Of a DNA stretch of 62,212 nucleotides, positions 43,915-52,337 are shown one piece after another (position 1 is the stretch's first letter; each line of letters begins with the position of its first letter). Both the position numbers and the translations under genes were made by a program. Below the pieces are notes generated by a model. The model was not told the origin of the DNA. It did not search any database and worked only from the letters and a program-made list of their open reading frames with translations. The DNA is from Candidatus Sulfotelmatobacter sp. (GTDB taxonomy: Bacteria; Acidobacteriota; Terriglobia; Terriglobales; Acidobacteriaceae): NCBI GenBank assembly GCA_030039165.1, contig JASHQM010000121.1:1-62212 (forward strand), in the 5' to 3' direction.

Positions 43915-44696
43915 GAAAAAGTAACCTCCGTACCACAGGAAAGCTTGATCATGTAGAACTGGGGCAAGAGCTCGACTTCGCTTGCCGGGAGAATGCGCAC
44001 TCGTCCAACACCCTGTTTAAGCGCCTGGCTGCAGGCATGCAGCTTGGGAAGCATTCCGCCGCTGATGATCGAACCTGCGGCGAGTTCGGCCGCCTGTTTG
44101 GTGGTGAGCCATGGCATTATGCTGCCCGAGGCATCTCTGACGCCGGGGACGTCGGTAAGAAAGATCAGAGCGTTGGCGTGGAAGACGGCAGCACAGGCCG
44201 CGGCCATCTCATCGGCGTTGACGTTGTAGTATTCGCCGTCCGCGCCGAGAGCGAGTGAAGCCAGCACAGGGATACCGCCTTGCTGCCACAGTGCTTCGAT
44301 CCAACACGGTTCCGCGAAGCAGATTTCGCCGACGAACCCGAGGTCGCGCCCGTGAAGGAGCTTTTTGCGCGCACGGAAGGTCATGCCATCACCGCCGCAG
44401 AATCCGATAGCCGGCATGCCGGCAGCTTGAATAGCCGCAACGAGCTTTTTGTTGACAATTCCGCCCAGAACCATCAGCGCTGCGTCGCGGGTTTCGGCAT
44501 CGGTAATCCGCAGGCCATCGATAAATTCGCTTTTCTTTCCCAGCAGTGCCAACACGCGAGTGAGCGCGCCCCCGCCGCCGTGAACTACCGCTACACGGTG
44601 GCCATCCTGTGCCAGTTCTGCGATCGATCGAGCGCACTTGCGCAGAATCACAGCGTCTTCGAGTGCAGCGCCCCCGACTTTTACCACGATGATCAC
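43911..44696 (-). CDS. argB: Acetylglutamate kinase
   Basis: 261 residues. Amino-acid kinase fold: VKVGGAAL at 4-11, VVHGGGGALTRVL, NVNADEMAAACAAVFHANALIFLTDVPGV. Lacks the N-terminal helix linked to arginine feedback inhibition in long-form kinases, so control may rest on ArgR. The start overlaps argC by four bases. Confidence 0.95.
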   Translation of the reverse strand: MIIVVKVGGAALEDAVILRKCARSIAELAQDGHRVAVVHGGGGALTRVLALLGKKSEFIDGLRITDAETRDAALMVLGGIVNKKLVAAIQAAGMPAIGFCGGDGMTFRARKKLLHGRDLGFVGEICFAEPCWIEALWQQGGIPVLASLALGADGEYYNVNADEMAAACAAVFHANALIFLTDVPGVRDASGSIMPWLTTKQAAELAAGSIISGGMLPKLHACSQALKQGVGRVRILPASEVELLPQFYMIKLSCGTEVTFS

Positions 44697-45736
44697 TGCA
44701 AACCCTCCCGCTGGTCCCAGCCCTGCATCAGGTTCATGTTCTGCACGGCCTGGCCGGCCGCGCCCTTAAGCAGATTGTCGAGACAGGAGATCAGTACCAG
44801 GCGCTGGCCATCGTTAGCGAGGCAGAAGCCAAGATCGCAATAATTGCTGTGTAACGAATACTGCACCTGCGGCAGCTTGGGCGTGGCAAAGACGCGCACC
44901 CACGGTTTTGGCGAATAAAAATCACGAAAGATGCTCTCAATTTCTGCCGGTCGAGTTACATTTTTCAGCCGGACGTAGATGGTGGAGAGAATTCCGCGCG
45001 GGATCGGCAGCAGATGTGGCGTAAAGGTGAGGTCCTCATCGTCTAACTCAAGCTGTTCGACCATTTCTCCCAGATGGCGATGGGCGAACACCGCGTACGC
45101 CGAAAGATTATCTGCCACGGAAACGAAGTGGGTGTGAGTGCTCGGCGATTTGCCCGCGCCCGAAACGCCCGACTTGGAATCGGAAATGATTCCGCGTTCG
45201 CGATCGACGACGCCTGCTTTAAGCAACGGCGCCAACGCCAGAATTACGGAGGTTGCGTAGCAGCCGGGATTGGCGATGAGTTCTGCTGGAGCAATGCGGT
45301 CACTGTTCAACTCAGGCAGACCGTAGACGGCCTGTTCCGTCAAACTTGCGGTGTTCACGTGGTCGTCGTCTTGAAACGAGTAAATCGCACGATGCTGCGC
45401 CTGCTTCAGGCGCCACGCGCCGCTGAGATCGATCACGCGCATACCCTGAGCAATTGCCTCTGGAACGAGCGAGCGAGAGATCTCATAGGGCGTTGCCAGA
45501 AAAAGCAATCGCACGCCCTGGCGTTTCAATTCCGGCCAGGAGAGCGCTCGGAGAGGATAGCCGCCATTACCGGATAGCTCGGGAAAGATCTCCGCGAGGT
45601 CGTTTGCCCCGTCGCCGCATTCGCGGCGCAAAAGCACAGGCTTTTCCAGTCGCGGATGGCGCTCGAGGATGCGGGTGAGCTCGAGACCCGAATAGCCGCT
45701 GACTCCCAGCACTGCGGTTTTGAGCTTTGCAGACAT
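44693..45736 (-). CDS. argC: N-acetyl-gamma-glutamyl-phosphate reductase
   Basis: 347 residues from MSAKLKTAVLGVSGYSG, whose ATG shares its A with the argR stop (TGATG). NADP loop GVSGYSG, catalytic Cys in ANPGCYATSV, and GVSGAGKSP. Reduces N-acetylglutamyl phosphate in arginine synthesis. An upstream in-frame extension is Arg-rich and overlaps argR, so it is rejected. Confidence 0.96.
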   Translation of the reverse strand: MSAKLKTAVLGVSGYSGLELTRILERHPRLEKPVLLRRECGDGANDLAEIFPELSGNGGYPLRALSWPELKRQGVRLLFLATPYEISRSLVPEAIAQGMRVIDLSGAWRLKQAQHRAIYSFQDDDHVNTASLTEQAVYGLPELNSDRIAPAELIANPGCYATSVILALAPLLKAGVVDRERGIISDSKSGVSGAGKSPSTHTHFVSVADNLSAYAVFAHRHLGEMVEQLELDDEDLTFTPHLLPIPRGILSTIYVRLKNVTRPAEIESIFRDFYSPKPWVRVFATPKLPQVQYSLHSNYCDLGFCLANDGQRLVLISCLDNLLKGAAGQAVQNMNLMQGWDQREGLQ

Positions 45737-46179
45737 CAGCCGAGCATCTCCTCGATTCGCGCGGCAACCTTCTTTGCGGCGTCTTTGTCGGGGCAGACAA
45801 TTAGGATTGCGTCGTCGCCTGCGATAGTTCCCACGACCTCCTCCCATTCCTGTTCGTCGAGCGCCGCCGCAACGGGTTGCGCACTGCCGATGATTGTCTT
45901 GACCACCAGCAAGTTCTGCGCTGGCCGGGCCTCGAGCACGAACTCGCGAACCAGTCGCTTCACCGGAGGCAGCGCGACGGAAGCCGACGCCTCCCCTTGC
46001 GGCAGTGCGTAACCAGCCGCAGTCTTGATAAGGCCCAAGTCGCGTATATCGCGGGAAAGCGTGGCCTGGGTTACCTTGAAGCCACGCTTGCGAAGGGCAC
46101 GCTGCAAATCCTCCTGATTTGCGACCGGCTCCTGCCCGACCGCTTCCAATACAGCCCTCTGGCGCAGCGATTTATTCAT
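45736..46179 (-). CDS. argR: Arginine repressor
   Basis: 147 residues. Winged helix with TQATLSRDIRDLGLIK, and a C-terminal hexamerisation/arginine-binding domain with GTIAGDDAILIVCPD. It should repress this operon when arginine is plentiful and acts on the palindrome just upstream. First gene of argRCBFGHA. The start has no Shine-Dalgarno sequence, and its own first codons (ATGAATAAAT) repeat the operator half-site. Confidence 0.96.
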   Translation of the reverse strand: MNKSLRQRAVLEAVGQEPVANQEDLQRALRKRGFKVTQATLSRDIRDLGLIKTAAGYALPQGEASASVALPPVKRLVREFVLEARPAQNLLVVKTIIGSAQPVAAALDEQEWEEVVGTIAGDDAILIVCPDKDAAKKVAARIEEMLG

Positions 46180-46184
46180 TATGC

Positions 46185-46212
46185 ATATTTATTCATCGTG
46201 ATGAATAAATAT
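46185..46212. promoter_or_regulatory. ArgR operator: 28-bp perfect palindrome
   Basis: Arms ATATTTATTCATC and GATGAATAAATAT are exact reverse complements around GT. Each arm holds the ATGAATAAATA core of known ARG boxes. A third half-site, TTATTCAT, covers the argR start codon (46172-46179), 17 bases from the matching arm. The operator lies between the -10 and the start codon. Confidence 0.8.
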
Positions 46213-46217
46213 CACTT

Positions 46218-46246
46218 AATGTTGCAAATTGCGGTGGCGCTGTCAA
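46218..46246 (-). promoter_or_regulatory. argR operon promoter
   Basis: Minus-strand TTGACA (46241-46246), a consensus -35, is followed at exactly 17 bases by AACATT (46218-46223). Transcription would begin inside the palindrome, so bound ArgR would block it. Confidence 0.6.
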
Positions 46247-46328
46247 GCTGGAAATAACCCGATGGCTCACTGCGGGTAACCAGTCCGGCCCCGTTTCCGG
46301 GAGTTCTCTGCGATAGCATGAAACCTCG

Positions 46329-47234
46329 ATGCCGGAAAAGGGACACACCGCTGTGGGCATTGGGGAGTTGCTGTGGGACGTTTTTCCAACCGGCAAGCAA
46401 CTCGGCGGGGCACCCGCCAACTTCGCATACATCTGCAATCTGCTTGGGAACAGAGGAATACCCGCAAGTGGTGTGGGCACTGACAAACTGGGAGAAGAGG
46501 CCCTGGCGCGGTTGGAGCAACTCGGATTAACGGCTGAGTTCGTTCAACGAGACGACATTCATCCGACGGGTGCAGTCAGGGTTCAAGTCGATGATCAGGG
46601 ACAACCGGCTTTTCAGATTGCGGAGAATGTCGCGTGGGATTGTTTGGAGTGGACAGCAGCATGGCAGCAATTGGCCGTCGATGCCGATGCCATATGCTTT
46701 GGAACTCTGGCGCAAAGGTCATCGCAGAGCCGGCGGACAATTCGCAGCTTCCTGCAAGCAGCACGACACAATGCGATCCGCATTTTCGATGTCAATCTGC
46801 GGCAAAATTTCTATAGCGTGGAGATTATTGCAGAGTCGATGCGGTTGGCCAAGGTGGTCAAGCTGAATCATGAAGAATTGCCGATCGTCATGCGGTTGTT
46901 GGGATGCAGCCATCGCCGTGCGGTCGATTCGGCTCGAGGCTTGTTGGCTGAATTTGACTTGAACCTGGTGTGCGTCACGCGAGGCAATAGCGGGAGCATA
47001 TTAATCTCTGCGAGCGAATGCAACGAGCATTCGGGATTCAAAGTTAAGGTGGCGGACACCGTGGGAGCGGGCGATGCGTTCACTGCGGGATTAGCGCATG
47101 GGTTGCTTCGCGGCAGGCCCTTGGCGGAAGTAAACGACCTGGCGAACCGCTGCGGGGCGTGGGTTGCCAGTCAGCGTGGAGCCATGCCGGCAGCACCGGC
47201 GAAGGGGTTGCGGCAGAGGCTTGCCGAATTGTAA
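46329..47234 (+). CDS. PfkB-family sugar kinase (fructokinase-like)
   Basis: 301 residues. Ribokinase fold: GELLWDVFPTGKQLGGAPANFA near the N-terminus, FDVNLRQNFY, and the ATP/anion-hole motif DTVGAGDAF. The early LGGAPANFA and FDVNLR match fructokinases best. Diverges from argR and converges on trehalase (12-base gap). Substrate is an assignment by resemblance. Confidence 0.87.
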   Translation: MPEKGHTAVGIGELLWDVFPTGKQLGGAPANFAYICNLLGNRGIPASGVGTDKLGEEALARLEQLGLTAEFVQRDDIHPTGAVRVQVDDQGQPAFQIAENVAWDCLEWTAAWQQLAVDADAICFGTLAQRSSQSRRTIRSFLQAARHNAIRIFDVNLRQNFYSVEIIAESMRLAKVVKLNHEELPIVMRLLGCSHRRAVDSARGLLAEFDLNLVCVTRGNSGSILISASECNEHSGFKVKVADTVGAGDAFTAGLAHGLLRGRPLAEVNDLANRCGAWVASQRGAMPAAPAKGLRQRLAEL

Positions 47235-47246
47235 CCCCGCGCGGGT

Positions 47247-48956
47247 TCACTGCGCTGGCAAGGACTGGACCTGCTCGCGGGCGAGTTGTCGCGTCAAAGC
47301 TTCCGGCAGTGCGTGCAAGAGCTCCAGAAACGCGGCGTTGGTCCAGCCGAAGCCAACGACGTTCATGTGATAGCCGAGCTCTGCGTGAACCTCGGAAGAA
47401 CGAGTAACCACGTTGTACTTTTCGCGGATGTTGCCATCGCGCCGGAAATTTTCAGCCACCATCGACAGGAACTCATAGGAAATGCGGTCGGCATCGGCAT
47501 CGAAGCCAAAGCGACGCAAGCCTTCAACCGCAAGCAGCTCAATATTTCCCCAGCCGTAGGGAAGGTCCCACTGTGCGCCGCTGTCCTCAGAACTCATGGT
47601 CAATCCGCCAGGCTTTTCGAACACGGGCAAGTTCTTCTCGACGGCCTTCGCCTGTTCAGCAGTGGCCAGCCCAGTCCACAGCGGATAAAACGTTGTCGCA
47701 TACCGGTAGGAAGACTGGTGGCCGGTTTGAAGGTTGTAATCGAAATAGAGGCCGGATTTCGCATCCCACAAATACTTGGTGATCAAGCTCCTGCGCCTTT
47801 CTGCGAGGAGGTTCCATTTCTTGGCGTCTGCGGGACGCCCGAGCCAGCGGCTGATCGCCTCCAGATCTTTCTCGGTTTTATAAAGCAGGCTGTTCAGGCA
47901 GACGGGCGCGTAGTGGTGAGTGGCTGCGCCGAAGGGGCCGAAGCGGAAGGTAACGTCGAAGCCCGACTCGCGCATGGAGCGGTCGCCCTTGTAGTAATCG
48001 GCGCTGAGCCAGAATTGGCGTGGCTTATTGCATTTGCCGGATTCAACCGCAGGGAGGCCGCAGACCTGCTGGGTGTAGATCATACCCACAGCCCGCTGTT
48101 CGGCCGGCTGGTTTTCGACGATATAAGTATCCGCCTGGGCGGGATGAAAGAAAAAATACTCGGCTACGTTGCGGTAGTACCCGGTCTCGTCTTTCAGGGC
48201 CTCCGGGGGCGGGCCTTCGCCGAAATCGTAGTAGCGTGAAAGGCCGGTATCGCCGGCGCGATGGGGATCGCGGTTCCACATCGCATAGTCTTTCTGAATG
48301 TCGGTATACGCTCTTGCGAGCCACTCTGAATCGGCATGACCTGATTTCTGCATAGCCGCGTAGACGGCCACTACCATCGAGCTCAGGAATGGTGGCTGCG
48401 AACGGGTCAGATAATAAGTGCGGTTGGCGTTCAGGACCGCGCCATAGTTCTCGACCTCAAAGAAGAAGTTGTCGACCATGCCGCGAGCCAGCTCGATGCG
48501 GCCTTCGCGCAGAAGGCCGCGAATAATGAAGTAGCTATCCCAGCCATACATTTCGTTGAAGCGGCCGCCAGGAACGACATATTTGTTCGGCAGATACAGC
48601 AGGCCGGGCGGATTGATATTGCTGGTATCAATTTCGCCGAGGCGGTGAATCACAAAGGGAAGATGCTCGACCTGAACCTTGCATTGTTGCGGGAGATCGT
48701 GCAGAGAGGGCGGTTCGTCCATCCCCGAGGGCAAATAGAGGATGGCAGCGGTCTTCAGCTTGGGATCAACGATGCTTTGGCAGTCGGTCGTGGAGCGGGT
48801 GAGCGTGTCCCAGGAAGAAGTGATGTAGTTGAGGATGGGCCTGAGGCCCTGGCTGTCGCTTGTCTGGGCGGGCGCAGGCGCGTGGGTGGCAATCGCGCAG
48901 GCCAGCAGGAGAGCCAGCCACAGTAATGCAACTTGCGCGCGGCGGCGGTGAAACAT
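47247..48956 (-). CDS. treA: Secreted alpha,alpha-trehalase (GH37)
   Basis: 569 residues from ATG 48956; a GTG one codon earlier is discarded because the -10 hexamer fixes the transcript start. Signal peptide (residues about 1-31, ending APAPAQ). Both trehalase signatures are present: PGGRFNEMYGWDSYF at about 129 and QWDLPYGW at about 462. Catalytic acid Asp334 in RESGFD and base Glu512 in REKYN. It splits trehalose to glucose in the periplasm. Divergent from the Asp-box gene. Confidence 0.94.
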   Translation of the reverse strand: MFHRRRAQVALLWLALLLACAIATHAPAPAQTSDSQGLRPILNYITSSWDTLTRSTTDCQSIVDPKLKTAAILYLPSGMDEPPSLHDLPQQCKVQVEHLPFVIHRLGEIDTSNINPPGLLYLPNKYVVPGGRFNEMYGWDSYFIIRGLLREGRIELARGMVDNFFFEVENYGAVLNANRTYYLTRSQPPFLSSMVVAVYAAMQKSGHADSEWLARAYTDIQKDYAMWNRDPHRAGDTGLSRYYDFGEGPPPEALKDETGYYRNVAEYFFFHPAQADTYIVENQPAEQRAVGMIYTQQVCGLPAVESGKCNKPRQFWLSADYYKGDRSMRESGFDVTFRFGPFGAATHHYAPVCLNSLLYKTEKDLEAISRWLGRPADAKKWNLLAERRRSLITKYLWDAKSGLYFDYNLQTGHQSSYRYATTFYPLWTGLATAEQAKAVEKNLPVFEKPGGLTMSSEDSGAQWDLPYGWGNIELLAVEGLRRFGFDADADRISYEFLSMVAENFRRDGNIREKYNVVTRSSEVHAELGYHMNVVGFGWTNAAFLELLHALPEALTRQLAREQVQSLPAQ

Positions 48957-48962
48957 CACTCA

Positions 48963-48968
48963 ATTTTA
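48963..48968 (-). promoter_or_regulatory. -10 hexamer of treA
   Basis: TAAAAT ends six bases before the treA ATG at 48956, so the mRNA would begin at the start codon. No Shine-Dalgarno sequence is present. Confidence 0.45.
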
Positions 48969-49031
48969 GTTTATGCTCTTGGGTTTGGTTTCACGTGGTT
49001 AGCTTCGAGGGTTTGGTTGCGAGGGGAATCC

Positions 49032-52000
49032 ATGACCAAGATCGTCGCGCGTCTCATTGTTGCCGTTTCTCTGTTTCTTTCTTTCCTGGTTTCGAGCGAG
49101 TCGTCGTTTGCGCAAGTTCCGGAGAACCTGTACCAGGAGCTGCACTGGCGGATGATCGGCCCATTTCGCGGCGGACGCACCCGAGCGGCGACTGGGGTGC
49201 CAAGCCAGCCCAATGTTTATTACATGGGGCAGGTTAATGGCGGAGTATGGAAAACCGACGACTACGGCCGGACATGGAGGCCTATCTTTGACGATCAGCC
49301 AACTCAATCGATCGGCGCCATTGCTGTTGCGGCTTCCGATCCCAACGTCATTTACGTGGGCAGTGGTGAGGGATTGCATCGGCCCGATCTCTCGGTGGGA
49401 AATGGAATTTACAAGTCCACCGACGCGGGCAAAACCTGGACTCACCTTGGGCTCGACGATGGATTTCAAATTCCAGCTATGGCGGTCGACCCCCGCGATC
49501 CCAACAAGGTTTTCGCCGCCGTACTCGGCCACCCCTACGGGCCGAGCAAACAGCGCGGTCTATTTCTTTCCACAGACGGCGGCGCGACCTGGAAAAACGT
49601 CATTTACAAGGATGAGAACACTGGCGCTTCAGACGTGGAGATTGATCCCTCGAATCCTGATGTGATCTATGCCTCGATGTGGGAGGCGCGCGAAGGTCCA
49701 TGGGAGGATGGCAACAAAGTCGACGGCAGTGGCGGAGGATTGTTTAAGTCAACGGACGGCGGGAACACCTGGCATCAGCTTAGCAACGGCTTGCCCAAGG
49801 ATCTTTCTCAGATCTACGTGGCGATTGCACCGAGCGATTCGAAGCGTTTGTACGCGACCGTGGCCTCAACATCAGGACCACTTGGGGTTTACCGTTCCGA
49901 TGATGCGGGGGAGACGTGGGCGAAGATCACTGACGATCCGCGGCCCTCGGGACGGATTGGCGGCGGCGATCTTTCGGTGCCGCGAGTGGATTCGAAAAAC
50001 CCCGACATCGTTTATTGCGCCAGCACAGTGACGATGAAATCGATCGATGGGGGCAAGACCTGGTTTGGATTTCGCGGAGCGCCCGGCGGCGACGACTACC
50101 AGAATCTGTGGATCAATCCCAACGACCCGAACTTGATCCTTCTGGTCAGCGATCAGGGAGCTTTGATTACGGTCAACGGTGGCGCGAGCTGGAGCTCGTG
50201 GTACAACCAGCCCACGGCGCAGATTTATCACGTTTCGGTGACTCCCGGGTTTCCTTATCGCATCTGCGGAGGCCAACAGGAGAGCGGCTCAGTATGCATT
50301 GCAAGCCGGGGAAACGATGGCGCAATCACGTACCGCGAATGGCATCCGGTGGGAGTGATCGAGTATGGCTACGTCGCACCCGATCCGCTTGATCCGGACA
50401 TCATCTATGGCGGCGGCAGAAGTGAAGTTTCAAAGTTTCACTGGTCGACGGGGCAAGTGCAGAACGTCACCCCGATTCCGGTGCGCAGCGCCAAATACCG
50501 CACCGACCGAACCGAGCCGACCATGTTTTCGCCGATCGATCCGCATACCCTTTACTACGCAAGCAATGTGCTGTTCAAGACGACGGACGGCGGAAACTCG
50601 TGGCAAACGATCAGCCCTGATCTCTCTCGGGAAAACCCCGGCATTCCTGAAAGTGTGGGCAAGCTGGTTCCAAAAAGCGCAGAAAAGCAGCGCGGAGTTA
50701 TTTACGCACTGGCGCCGTCGTTCAAGAACATCAATACCCTTTGGGCGGGCACCGACGACGGCCTGATCTGGCTGACGCGCGATGGCGGCAAGAAGTGGAA
50801 TCGGATCACCCCTCCGGAGTTGACTGCATGGAGCAAGGTGACGCAGATCAGCGCGTCGCACTTCGATGACGATAGCGCTTACGCTTCCGTCAGCCGATTT
50901 CGTATTAATGACGAACGCCCGTATATCTATCGAACTCACGATGGCGGCCAAACCTGGCAGCTGATCACTTTCGGATTGCCCTCGATTGGACCGGTCGACA
51001 CGGTTCGCGAAGATCCTGTGCGCAAGGGCCTGCTGTTTGCCGGCACGGAAAATGCGGTATGGGTTTCTTTCGATGATGGCGATCACTGGCAATCACTACA
51101 ACTGAACCTGCCTCACACCTCCATGCGCGACTTGTGGATTCACGAAAACGATTTGATCGTTGGAACCCACGGGCGCGGCTTCTGGATTCTGGACGACATT
51201 GCTCCGCTGCGTGAGGCGGCATCCTCGTTCGCATCGTCGGATGCGCATCTTTTTAGGCCGGCCGTAGCATATCGCGTTCAGCGCGACACCTATACCGATA
51301 CTCCACTTCCCCCAGACGAGCCCTTTGCGGAGAATCCTCCGGATGGCGCCATTATTGACTATTACCTCGCAAACACAGCCGCGGCTCCGATTTCGCTGGA
51401 AATCCTCGATTCCCAAGGCAGGGTGGTGCGTAAATATTCGAGCGACGATAAGCCGCCCGTCAGCGAAGCCGAGTTGAAAAAGCAACTGATTCCTCTGTAT
51501 TGGCTGCGACCTTTCCGCACCCTGCCGGTAGAAGCCGGCATGCATCGGTGGGTTTGGGATTTGCATTACGCGGTACCGGAGAGCACTCGCCACGAATATC
51601 CGATTTCGGCGATTCCGGGCGATACGCCGCGATCTCCGCTTGGACCAACCGCATTACCAGGCGTTTACACAGCGCGGTTGACGGTGAACGGGAAGCACTA
51701 CACGGCATCATTCACAATCAAGATGGACCCTCGCGTCAAGGTCTCGAATGCGGCTCTCGAACGAAAGTTTCAGCTGGAAACGCGATTGGCGGGACAATTA
51801 ACCGAAACTTCGAAGGCTGTGAAGCAAGCCGGCTCGCTGCGCGATCAGTTGCAGAAGTTCGAGCCACAAGCTGGGGGCGCTGCGCACGATGCCATTCAAA
51901 CGTTTCAGAAGAAACTCGCCAGCCTGCTGGGTACGCAAGGCGGTTTCTTGACCGCACCCTCGAAGGAAGTCACGCTAACGCGCATAAACGGTGAAATTGG

Positions 52001-52226
52001 TACGCTCTACGGAGGGATTTGGCAAGTCGACGCCGGACCTACAGTCGCGCAGTCCAACGCCGCTGTGGCTGCCGGGCGCGAAGCGGCAGAGGTATTGCAG
52101 CGCTGGAATTCTCTGAAGAACTTTGACCTCGTGGCGCTGAATCGCACATTGCACGAAGCGAATCTGCCGGAGTTGAAGCTTGAGTCCGATCCGCAACAGG
52201 ATGAAACGGGAATGGACGAGGAATAG
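49032..52226 (+). CDS. Secreted Asp-box (sortilin/BNR-like) propeller protein
   Basis: 1064 residues from MTKIVARLIVAVSLFLSFL, with GAGGGG five bases before the ATG and a signal peptide. Residues about 30-720 are a beta-propeller with repeated Asp boxes (STDAGKTW, STDGGATW, STDGGNTW, SDDAGETW, THDGGQTW). The rest includes a beta-sandwich region and a coiled stretch (about 930-990). The family is often called glycosyl hydrolase-like, but no catalytic site can be shown. Common and highly repeated in Acidobacteriota; role unknown. Confidence 0.9.
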   Translation: MTKIVARLIVAVSLFLSFLVSSESSFAQVPENLYQELHWRMIGPFRGGRTRAATGVPSQPNVYYMGQVNGGVWKTDDYGRTWRPIFDDQPTQSIGAIAVAASDPNVIYVGSGEGLHRPDLSVGNGIYKSTDAGKTWTHLGLDDGFQIPAMAVDPRDPNKVFAAVLGHPYGPSKQRGLFLSTDGGATWKNVIYKDENTGASDVEIDPSNPDVIYASMWEAREGPWEDGNKVDGSGGGLFKSTDGGNTWHQLSNGLPKDLSQIYVAIAPSDSKRLYATVASTSGPLGVYRSDDAGETWAKITDDPRPSGRIGGGDLSVPRVDSKNPDIVYCASTVTMKSIDGGKTWFGFRGAPGGDDYQNLWINPNDPNLILLVSDQGALITVNGGASWSSWYNQPTAQIYHVSVTPGFPYRICGGQQESGSVCIASRGNDGAITYREWHPVGVIEYGYVAPDPLDPDIIYGGGRSEVSKFHWSTGQVQNVTPIPVRSAKYRTDRTEPTMFSPIDPHTLYYASNVLFKTTDGGNSWQTISPDLSRENPGIPESVGKLVPKSAEKQRGVIYALAPSFKNINTLWAGTDDGLIWLTRDGGKKWNRITPPELTAWSKVTQISASHFDDDSAYASVSRFRINDERPYIYRTHDGGQTWQLITFGLPSIGPVDTVREDPVRKGLLFAGTENAVWVSFDDGDHWQSLQLNLPHTSMRDLWIHENDLIVGTHGRGFWILDDIAPLREAASSFASSDAHLFRPAVAYRVQRDTYTDTPLPPDEPFAENPPDGAIIDYYLANTAAAPISLEILDSQGRVVRKYSSDDKPPVSEAELKKQLIPLYWLRPFRTLPVEAGMHRWVWDLHYAVPESTRHEYPISAIPGDTPRSPLGPTALPGVYTARLTVNGKHYTASFTIKMDPRVKVSNAALERKFQLETRLAGQLTETSKAVKQAGSLRDQLQKFEPQAGGAAHDAIQTFQKKLASLLGTQGGFLTAPSKEVTLTRINGEIGTLYGGIWQVDAGPTVAQSNAAVAAGREAAEVLQRWNSLKNFDLVALNRTLHEANLPELKLESDPQQDETGMDEE

Positions 52227-52301
52227 TTGGCCCAACTGCGACGCCAGCGTTGCCGAAAGGGAATTGGATTTCTTGGGATGGCGGGATCGATGTGTGCCCT
52301 C

Positions 52302-52320
52302 GCACAAAGCTCGTTTGTGC
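52302..52320. repeat. Perfect stem-loop between convergent genes
   Basis: GCACAAA (52302-52308) and TTTGTGC (52314-52320) pair across a five-base loop, 75 bases after the Asp-box gene and 18 before the stop of the convergent ligase-acyltransferase gene. No T-run on either side, so a terminator role is only possible. Confidence 0.4.
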
Positions 52321-52337
52321 CGCAGCTGGCTAACGGA

